The translations under genes were made by a program, and so were the position numbers. Below are positions 1 through 5,615 of a stretch of DNA of 5,615 nt, piece by piece (positions within the stretch are counted from its first letter, which is position 1; every line of letters begins with the position of its first letter). The notes under the pieces were generated by a model, which had not been told where the DNA came from, searched no databases, and was given only the letters and a program-made list of their open reading frames with translations. The stretch is from Fidelibacterota bacterium (GTDB lineage Bacteria; Fidelibacterota; BS150m-G59): NCBI GenBank assembly GCA_016784265.1, contig JADHUZ010000102.1:1-5615 (forward strand), read 5' to 3'.

Positions 1-1
1 A

Positions 2-1480
2 CTCACCTTAAAGTCTTGTGTTTCCGGCGTCTCAATTCGAGGTCTTGGTGAGGTTGCTTGCCGTTGCGTTGTTGTCGCCGCGGGAACGTTTTTGAGCGGG
101 AAAATGTTCACGGGGATGAACGAAATTGTTGGCGGGAGAGCGGGAGAGTGTTCTGCGCAAACCTTATCCGGTGCAATTCAATCGCTTGGTTTTTATTCAG
201 CAAGATTAAAAACGGGAACGCCACCAAGAATTTTGAAAGCATCCGTTAATTTCGACAAAACAACACCAAACTACGGCGATAAAAACGCCACTCCGTTTTC
301 TATTCGAACAAAAAACTTTAATCCTCCGAACATTCCTTGTTTTGTTACCAGAACAAGCGCACGAACACATGAAATTCTAAGATCTGGCTTTCAAGAATCG
401 CCTCTTTTTCTTGGAAGGATCAAGGGCGCTGGACCACGATACTGCCCATCAATCGAAGACAAAATTGCAAGGTTTTCGCATCACGACTCACACTTTCTCT
501 TTCTTGAGCCAGAGGGAATTGATGACCCGCTTATGTATTTGAATGGGTTTTCCTCCAGCCTGCCAGAGCAAATTCAGCGACGCGCTCTCCATACAATTCC
601 CGGGCTCGAACAAGCAGAGATGGCTCAGCCGGGCTATGCGGTTGAATACGATTTCTTTCCGCCTGAACAATTATTTGATTCCCTAGAAACAAAAAATATC
701 AAAGGTTTGTACTTTGCCGGACAAATCAACGGCACGTCTGGCTACGAAGAGGCTGCTGCTCAGGGCTTAATTGCCGGAGTCAACGCCGCAAGACAGTGTG
801 CAAACCAGCCGCCAATTTCGTTTTTACGCTCAGAGGCATACATTGGCGTTCTTGTTGACGATCTTGTTACGAGAGAGCACAAAGAGCCGTATCGCATGTT
901 TACATCGCGGGCGGAACACCGACTAATTCTCCGAGCAGACAACGCACATGAACGAATGTTGCCAAAGGCGCTGGAAATTGGGCTTTTGCAGAAAACACAC
1001 ATTCGTGCTGTTAACAAATCCATTGCGGACAAAAAAAATCTCTATGGAGATTTACAACACATCAAAATTCTTCCAATTCAGGCGAACCCATATCTGGCAA
1101 GCATCAATTCGTCTTTGATTTCACAAAAAACGCCCGTGTTAAATCTTGCGACAAGGCCAAATGTGTCATTGCTTAATTTGCTCAAGATTGTCGGGTTTGA
1201 TTGTGATGGTGTGAACAATATTTTTTCCATCGAAACAGAGGTGAAATACAAAGGATATATTGATCGTCAAAACGAGGAAATCGCGAGAGCATCAAAACTC
1301 GAAACCCTTGAAATTCCAGCGAATTTTTATACGCAACGACTACCGTCTCTTTCCAATGAGGTTGTTGAAAAATTGCGGGCATTTAAGCCGCGAACTCTCG
1401 GCCAAGCAAGCCGCATTGCCGGCATAACCCCGGCTGCAATTCAAATTCTTTCCGTATATCTAAAGCGATTTACCGGATAA
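2..1480 (+). CDS. mnmG: MnmG (GidA), tRNA uridine-34 5-carboxymethylaminomethyl modification enzyme, 5'-truncated
   Basis: FAD-dependent subunit that works with the GTPase MnmE to install the (carboxymethyl)aminomethyl group on wobble U34 of certain tRNAs in the cytoplasm. The frame is open from base 2, giving 492 residues. E. coli MnmG has about 629, and aligning the conserved Cys (here residue 148, [11 protein letters not shown]; Cys277 in E. coli) implies about 130 residues missing upstream, including the GxGxxG FAD-binding loop. Visible family motifs are GTFLSGK (residues 29-35), GGRAGE, KTGTPPR (70-76), [22 protein letters not shown] (239-255, second flavin-binding signature), [11 protein letters not shown] (295-305) and [10 protein letters not shown]. 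The helical C-terminal MnmE/tRNA-binding region has LSNEVVEKL and [14 protein letters not shown]. The TTG at 92 and the ATG at 104 lie inside conserved sequence and are not starts. The stop codon abuts the mfd start, which suggests co-transcription and translational coupling. Identity is secure; no frameshift was seen. Confidence 0.97.
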   Translation, partial: LTLKSCVSGVSIRGLGEVACRCVVVAAGTFLSGKMFTGMNEIVGGRAGECSAQTLSGAIQSLGFYSARLKTGTPPRILKASVNFDKTTPNYGDKNATPFSIRTKNFNPPNIPCFVTRTSARTHEILRSGFQESPLFLGRIKGAGPRYCPSIEDKIARFSHHDSHFLFLEPEGIDDPLMYLNGFSSSLPEQIQRRALHTIPGLEQAEMAQPGYAVEYDFFPPEQLFDSLETKNIKGLYFAGQINGTSGYEEAAAQGLIAGVNAARQCANQPPISFLRSEAYIGVLVDDLVTREHKEPYRMFTSRAEHRLILRADNAHERMLPKALEIGLLQKTHIRAVNKSIADKKNLYGDLQHIKILPIQANPYLASINSSLISQKTPVLNLATRPNVSLLNLLKIVGFDCDGVNNIFSIETEVKYKGYIDRQNEEIARASKLETLEIPANFYTQRLPSLSNEVVEKLRAFKPRTLGQASRIAGITPAAIQILSVYLKRFTG

Positions 1481-1483
1481 ATG
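1475..1483 (+). other. mnmG stop / mfd start junction (zero-gap coupling)
   Basis: The mnmG TAA (1478-1480) is followed directly by the mfd ATG (1481-1483). Upstream only GGA (1475-1477) resembles a Shine-Dalgarno core, and it lies three bases from the ATG, too close for normal initiation. Mfd translation is therefore probably started by ribosomes finishing mnmG. This is an inference from spacing. Confidence 0.6.
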
Positions 1484-4400
1484 GTTTCACGTGAAACGTG
1501 GACTATTTCAGAGTTTCTCGACTGGTGTGGCGGCACCGAAGAATATTTCTCTTTTGTTTCTTCCATAAAAAAACATGGCGGTTCTTGTTCGTTTCCTATT
1601 TCATTGCTGTGGCTATTTTTGTCCTCACATTTTCGTTGCGAGAAAAAACCCTTCTTGGTGCGCGTCCAAAACGATGACGACGGGCTCTCCTTGTATGAGT
1701 TTCTTGTTTCTGTTTTCACAAAAAACATTCTTTTCTTTCCGAAAGAAACCTCTGGACAATCTTCTTTTTTTACGGTGTTTGACCGCCTGGAAGAAATGGC
1801 TTTTCACGCCGCTTCAAACAAGGTTCCTCAAATTTGGATTGTTTCTGATGCGCGCCTAAACGAACCTTCTCCATTGCTTTTTGCGCACTCCGAAACAACA
1901 ATCTCTCTAAATTGCAATTTATCTTACGAGCAAATTATTTTTCTCTTAGAAGAATCTGGATACAGTCGAGCAAACAAGGTCAGCAGCGCTGGTGATTTTG
2001 CTCTCCGAGGTGCAATTATTGATCTTTTTCCACCGTCTCAACCTCAACCAGTGCGCATAGAATTTGAATACGATCGCATTGTTTCGTTGAGAAAGTTTTC
2101 GGCGAACGATCAGACCTCTTTTTCCGAATCTGACTCCGTTGAGATTTCACCCCTAAATCCCGAAAAAGAAAAAAACGTCCCACTTTTAAAACAAATTCCA
2201 AGCGGTTTTTTGGATTTATCGCTTTGCAACCCAAATAAAAACAACGGGTTGCGCGACGGCCCAATCAAACAACAACGTCGTGTTTTTTGCTTTGCCAACA
2301 GAGAAGACCGTGTAAACCAACTTGTGTCAAAATTTAACAAGCAAGCCGTTGTCGTGTGGATACAAGTCGCTCTTCCGGAAAACATGGCATTTGCCATCGG
2401 CGATTCCGTTATTGTTTCGGACGGTTTTGTTCACCAAAACAGACAGGAAAAAAACAGTCTTGTTCATCAGCCATCGCCAAAACCAGCAACAGCGCCCTTG
2501 GTTGAGGGCGATTTTGTTGTCCATGAGGATTATGGTGTTGGGCGTTTTTTGGGATTACAAACCATCAAGGCGCGCGGCTCGTTGGTAGATATGCTTAAAA
2601 TCGAATATAAAAACAACGAAAATGTTTATGTGTCCGTAGAAAAATTTCACAAGGTTCAAAAATATGCTGCGGCGACAGAGGTGCCACCAAAAATTTCATC
2701 GCTTTCCAATAAATCATGGATTGGCACAAGGGCAAAAGTGCGGCGCTCTGTTGAACAATTTTTAGCGCAGTATGTTGATTTATACGCTAAGCGGGCGGAT
2801 TTTGCTGGTTTTCCTTTTGTTTTGGAAGACGACCTGTTAGAGCGAATAAAAACAGATTTCCCGCACACCGAAACAGACGATCAAACCAAAGCCATACGTG
2901 ACGTATTCGCTGATATGCAAAAACCAAAACCGATGGAGCGTCTGGTCGTCGGCGATGTTGGATTTGGAAAAACAGAGATTGCCTTGCGCGCAGCAGCGCT
3001 CGCAGTATTAAACGGAAAGCAGGCGGCGGTGCTTTGTCCAACAACCATTTTGGCGGAGCAACATTTTTTAACATTTCGTGCGCGCTTGGAAAAATATTCG
3101 TTTCGTGTGGCTGTTTTGACTCGATTTCAGACCCCAAAAGAGGTAAAGCAAATTGTCAGAGATATTGCTTTGTCGAAAATTGATATTGTTATCGGAACGC
3201 TAAAAATACTATCGAAACACGTTGTTTTCAAAAATCTCGGCTTGCTCGTTATTGATGAAGAACATAGATTGGGCGTTAAAACAAAAGAAAGGCTAAAAGA
3301 GATTTTTCCAGCGGTGGATGTATTGTCAATGTCGGCAACACCAATACCGCGAAGCCTGCACCTCTCGTTGCTTGGCGCGCGAGGATTTTCGCTGATGGAA
3401 ACACCGCCACGCGAAAGAGTGCCTGTTATTACTGAGGTTCTTCCTCAAAATGATTCGCGAATTCAGCGCTCGATCGAACATGAAATTTCGCGCGGGGGAC
3501 GAGTTTTTTATGTTCACAATAGAATTGAAACTATTGATAGGTTGGCTCAAAAGTTGCGGTCGCTTTTGCCAAAAATAAAGATTGGCGTGATACACGGCAG
3601 AATGAAAAGCGCAGACATTGACAGGGTGTTTTTGCGCTTTTTACGTAATGAAATTGACTGCCTTGTATCAACGCTTATCGTAGAATCCGGGTTGGATATC
3701 CCAAACGCCAACACAATGATTATTGACAGGGCGGATTTGTTGGGACTTGCTCAACTATATCAATTGCGCGGGCGAGTCGGTCGCGGCAACCGTCAGGCAT
3801 ATGTTTATATGCTTATTCCTGCTCGAGCCCGTTTGCCAAAAAATTCGTCGGATCGCCTTCGGTCTTTGCAAAGTTTTTCCGGGTTGGGTGACGGATTTGC
3901 GATTGCAAAAATGGATTTGGCTGTTCGTGGCGCGGGCGACCTTTTCGGAACGCGCCAAAGCGGAAATATTGCACGCGTCGGCTTCGCTCTGTACAATAAA
4001 ATTCTAAATGAGGCGATTGAAAATCTTTCGTCTGGATCTTCTTCCAAAAAAGCGGCTTCGCGCGAACTACCGACTGTGCAATACGATAAAGATTTGCGAA
4101 TTCCTGAAAATTATATTGAAGATGATGAAACGCGTTTCTGTGTGTATCGGGATCTTTCCAGTATCGAGGACAAGGGCGCAATTGAAATGTTCCGGCGTTC
4201 CATTCTCGATCGATTTGGGAAAAATATTCCGCAAGAGATGAAACGCTTGTTGCTCCTAAAAGAAATCTCGCTTGTTGCTCGCTCTTGTTTTGTCAAAAAA
4301 CTTTTGATTCGCGAACAAGCGCTTTCGTTTTCTTTCGATGGTGAAAGGCTAGAATCTTTTTTGAGCAAACTAATGAAAAAACATCAGCGGGTTGTGCGGT

Positions 4401-4492
4401 TTTCTCCAAAAAAACCTGATAAAATCCGTGTTGTTTTGCCATCTCAAAATCGCCTGAACTGGATTGTGCGATTTTTTAAATCTCTCGTTTAA
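1481..4492 (+). CDS. mfd: Mfd, transcription-repair coupling factor (compact form)
   Basis: ATP-driven DNA translocase that removes stalled RNA polymerase at lesions and recruits UvrA for nucleotide excision repair. Domains in 1003 residues: UvrB-like module about 10-225 (RGAIIDLFP 176-184); degenerate D3 about 266-320; RNA-polymerase-interacting domain about 341-395 (GDFVVHEDYGVGRFLG); RecG-like motor about 450-800 with Walker A GDVGFGKT 491-498, DEEH 592-595, SATPIPRSL 618-626, ESGLDIPNANT 735-745 and QLRGRVGR 761-768; TRG motif RGAGDLFGTRQSG 816-828; C-terminal TRCF domain from about 870. E. coli Mfd has 1148 residues. Most of the difference is a gap of about 115 between the UvrB-like module and D3. 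The ATG at 1481 is chosen because it abuts the mnmG stop and gives a normal-length N-terminus, about 11 residues longer than E. coli by alignment at the GYSR/GYRH position. Its only upstream Shine-Dalgarno-like bases (GGA, 1475-1477) are weak and too close, so coupling to mnmG translation is likely. The first codons contain a parS core. Several conserved motor positions differ (Leu574 for His, Leu597 for Phe). Confidence 0.97.
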   Translation: MVSRETWTISEFLDWCGGTEEYFSFVSSIKKHGGSCSFPISLLWLFLSSHFRCEKKPFLVRVQNDDDGLSLYEFLVSVFTKNILFFPKETSGQSSFFTVFDRLEEMAFHAASNKVPQIWIVSDARLNEPSPLLFAHSETTISLNCNLSYEQIIFLLEESGYSRANKVSSAGDFALRGAIIDLFPPSQPQPVRIEFEYDRIVSLRKFSANDQTSFSESDSVEISPLNPEKEKNVPLLKQIPSGFLDLSLCNPNKNNGLRDGPIKQQRRVFCFANREDRVNQLVSKFNKQAVVVWIQVALPENMAFAIGDSVIVSDGFVHQNRQEKNSLVHQPSPKPATAPLVEGDFVVHEDYGVGRFLGLQTIKARGSLVDMLKIEYKNNENVYVSVEKFHKVQKYAAATEVPPKISSLSNKSWIGTRAKVRRSVEQFLAQYVDLYAKRADFAGFPFVLEDDLLERIKTDFPHTETDDQTKAIRDVFADMQKPKPMERLVVGDVGFGKTEIALRAAALAVLNGKQAAVLCPTTILAEQHFLTFRARLEKYSFRVAVLTRFQTPKEVKQIVRDIALSKIDIVIGTLKILSKHVVFKNLGLLVIDEEHRLGVKTKERLKEIFPAVDVLSMSATPIPRSLHLSLLGARGFSLMETPPRERVPVITEVLPQNDSRIQRSIEHEISRGGRVFYVHNRIETIDRLAQKLRSLLPKIKIGVIHGRMKSADIDRVFLRFLRNEIDCLVSTLIVESGLDIPNANTMIIDRADLLGLAQLYQLRGRVGRGNRQAYVYMLIPARARLPKNSSDRLRSLQSFSGLGDGFAIAKMDLAVRGAGDLFGTRQSGNIARVGFALYNKILNEAIENLSSGSSSKKAASRELPTVQYDKDLRIPENYIEDDETRFCVYRDLSSIEDKGAIEMFRRSILDRFGKNIPQEMKRLLLLKEISLVARSCFVKKLLIREQALSFSFDGERLESFLSKLMKKHQRVVRFSPKKPDKIRVVLPSQNRLNWIVRFFKSLV
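1484..1497. promoter_or_regulatory. parS: parS-like ParB-binding palindrome overlapping the mfd 5' coding end
   Basis: GTTTCACGTGAAAC is a perfect 14-bp inverted repeat. It is identical to the central 14 bases of the widely conserved chromosomal parS consensus TGTTTCACGTGAAACA; only the two outermost bases differ (G instead of T at 1483, G instead of A at 1498). Known role: ParB (Spo0J) binds parS, spreads as a CTP-dependent clamp, loads SMC and works with ParA to segregate origins. The chance of this 14-mer in 5.6 kb of random sequence is about 2 in 100,000. It begins one base after the mfd ATG, so codons 2-6 (VSRET) are written by it. Location just downstream of mnmG fits the origin-proximal parS clusters of many bacteria. 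That it functions here is inferred; no parA or parB is in the window. Confidence 0.82.
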
Positions 4493-4527
4493 TATTCGTA
4501 AAAATGTGTAAATTTAGGGTCTCTTTT

Positions 4528-4533
4528 GAAAGG
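4528..4533 (+). promoter_or_regulatory. Ribosome binding site of the parvulin lipoprotein gene
   Basis: GAAAGG lies seven bases before the ATG at 4541, a normal Shine-Dalgarno position, and decides that start. It sits in the 48-base gap after the mfd stop (4493-4540). That gap shows no hairpin plus T-run terminator and no good -35/-10 pair, so the gene is probably read from the upstream transcript. Confidence 0.7.
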
Positions 4534-4540
4534 TTTTTAT

Positions 4541-5615
4541 ATGAAAATAAACATTGTTTTCTTTTTTGTTGCGCTCTCATTTTTTACCGGTTGCAACAAC
4601 AACTTGCCGCCAGATGCCGTAGCGCAGATTGGCGATAAAATTTTTACCGTAGATGAATTTCTCGACAGTAAGTTTGCTGTCGGCATTGAGAATAAACCAG
4701 AAAGTTTTGTCCGTTCGCGAGTAGAATCTTTCGTCGAGCAATCTGTCATCATCCAAGATGCTTACGCAAAGGGGCTTAATAAAAGCCGCGATGTGTCAAA
4801 TTCTGTTTCGATAAAGCGGAGGGCTCTTTCAATCAACGATCTCTATCGCCAAAAAATTATAAACTTTGTTATCACGGATACTCTGCTATATGGCGCATAC
4901 GACCAATCGAAATGGTCTTATCGTATTTCTCAAATTGTGCTGAAAAATCGGGGCTTTGATAACTCTCGAACCAAGCAACAAACATTAGATCGCGCGGAGA
5001 AAATTTTGGAAAAAATTCGCTCTGGAAAACAAGATTTTTCTGCGATGGTCTCTCAATATTCCGAAAGCCCTTCGAGTGGTGAGTTCGGAGATGAAGGTTT
5101 TGTAGAATGGAACAGAATGATGCCTGAGTTTTTATCGGTTGTTCCGTTTTTGGCTGTCGGGGAGATATCTGTTCCTGTTTTTACAAAAAATGCGGTTCAT
5201 CTCGTTATGCTGACGGAGAAAAAAGCCCTCGACATTCCTTCTTTTGAGGAAACCAAAGAGATGTTAACTCAAATTTTGGCTCAAGTGTATCGCGAGCAAG
5301 TTATTGACAGAGAAAACACGGTTACAGAACAAATTTTAGATAAACATCAATTTGAAATTAACGGAGAAAATGTTCGCCGATTTATCAAAGAAAAACGTGC
5401 ATATCGCGAAAAAGAAAGCGTCAAAAAAAGACCGCCTCTCTCAACTAAAGATTTGATGAAAAAATTGAATGAAATTTCTCCGCTTGCGACTTATGAGGGT
5501 GGGCATCCTGTAAAGCCGAATTTGTTTGCTTCCGAATTTGAGGAACGCTCAGATTACGAATTGGAAATGGCAATAATAGATTCTCTTTCTGTCGCGATGA
5601 CAATTCGCTCCATCT
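4541..5615 (+). CDS. Parvulin-type (PpiC/SurA-like) peptidyl-prolyl isomerase lipoprotein, 3'-truncated
   Basis: Probable lipid-anchored envelope foldase or chaperone. The frame is open from ATG 4541 to the window end (358 codons, no stop), so the C-terminus is missing. Residues 1-18 form a lipoprotein signal peptide: Lys2, a hydrophobic core (IVFFFVALSFF) and the lipobox FTGC with Cys18 as the lipidation site; Phe at -3 is a tolerated but less usual residue. Residues 25-45 (AVAQIGDKIFTVDEF) match the segment that opens the N-terminal helical region of SurA/PrsA-type proteins. A parvulin domain spans about 125-228: ISQIVLK, AEKILEKIRSGKQDFSAMVSQYSESPSSGEFGDEGFVEW, MMPEFLSVVPFLAVGEISVPV, then AVHLVML; the longest of these pieces is quoted only as positions 152-190 in essence. 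The first signature His of parvulins (in a RxxHIL-like strand) is Gln131 here, while the second (His220) is kept, so isomerase activity may be weak. Residues 279-297 are strongly basic and charged. The part after about 260 resembles nothing I can name. It follows mfd in the same direction. PrsA-like or SurA-like naming cannot be settled. Confidence 0.88.
   Translation, partial: MKINIVFFFVALSFFTGCNNNLPPDAVAQIGDKIFTVDEFLDSKFAVGIENKPESFVRSRVESFVEQSVIIQDAYAKGLNKSRDVSNSVSIKRRALSINDLYRQKIINFVITDTLLYGAYDQSKWSYRISQIVLKNRGFDNSRTKQQTLDRAEKILEKIRSGKQDFSAMVSQYSESPSSGEFGDEGFVEWNRMMPEFLSVVPFLAVGEISVPVFTKNAVHLVMLTEKKALDIPSFEETKEMLTQILAQVYREQVIDRENTVTEQILDKHQFEINGENVRRFIKEKRAYREKESVKKRPPLSTKDLMKKLNEISPLATYEGGHPVKPNLFASEFEERSDYELEMAIIDSLSVAMTIRSI

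Noticed and set aside
92..106. TTG 92 or ATG 104 as the mnmG start
   Set aside because: Both lie inside the conserved [11 protein letters not shown] segment, and the same frame continues upstream to the window edge with MnmG-like sequence (CVVVAAGTF).
58..249. Short + strand frame starting at ATG 58
   Set aside because: It is out of frame with the well-conserved MnmG coding sequence, which fully explains this stretch, and its translation resembles no protein I recognise.
2355..2363. DnaA-box-like 9-mer TGTGGATAC
   Set aside because: One mismatch to the consensus, a single copy inside mfd coding sequence. About one such hit is expected by chance in a window of this size.
2787..3137. Minus-strand open frames over mfd and mnmG (longest ones 2787-3137 and 3813-4181)
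   Set aside because: They lie antisense to strongly conserved coding sequence and show no recognisable motifs, so they are read as chance frames.
3213..3228. GAAACACGTTGTTTTC as a second parS-like site
   Set aside because: It shares a few bases with parS-like half sites but is not a palindrome and lacks the TTTCACGTGAAA core.
4493..4540. Possible promoter (TAAATT at 4509-4514) or terminator between mfd and the lipoprotein gene
   Set aside because: The -10-like hexamer matches 4 of 6 and has no -35 partner at the right spacing. No stem-loop with a following T run is visible.

Overview
This is a bacterial chromosomal segment with three genes packed head to tail on the + strand: the 3' part of mnmG (gidA), a complete mfd, and the 5' part of a gene for a parvulin-type peptidyl-prolyl isomerase lipoprotein. 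Bases are moderately AT-rich with many A and T runs (estimated by eye, not counted). The lipoprotein signal peptide on the third gene argues for a bacterium that makes envelope lipoproteins with SurA/PrsA-type folding helpers, most simply a Gram-negative. The exact phylum cannot be fixed from this window. The compact, divergent Mfd and the gene order (mnmG directly followed by mfd) do not match the familiar Proteobacteria or Firmicutes layouts.

Layout: bases 2-1480 encode the last 492 residues of MnmG, with the FAD-binding N-terminus cut off by the window edge. Its TAA is followed with no gap by the ATG of mfd (1481-4492, 1003 residues, all core domains recognisable). After a 48-base gap containing a good Shine-Dalgarno sequence comes the lipoprotein gene (4541 to beyond 5615, 358 residues seen). 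No terminator or convincing promoter separates them, so one transcript is the simplest reading.

The most striking signal is not a gene. The perfect 14-bp palindrome GTTTCACGTGAAAC, the core of the bacterial centromere-like parS site bound by ParB, lies at 1484-1497, immediately after the mfd start codon. It encodes the first residues of Mfd (VSRET). In many bacteria mnmG sits near oriC in a mnmG-rsmG-parA-parB cluster with parS sites close by. Here mfd occupies the place usually held by rsmG and carries the parS core in its 5' coding end.

Functionally the genes are unrelated in pathway: tRNA wobble modification (MnmG), transcription-coupled DNA repair (Mfd) and envelope protein folding (parvulin). 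They look like housekeeping genes that share an origin-proximal operon. Secondary observations are an Mfd missing about 115 residues of the UvrB-like module, several substitutions at well-conserved Mfd positions, and a parvulin domain lacking the first of its two signature histidines.
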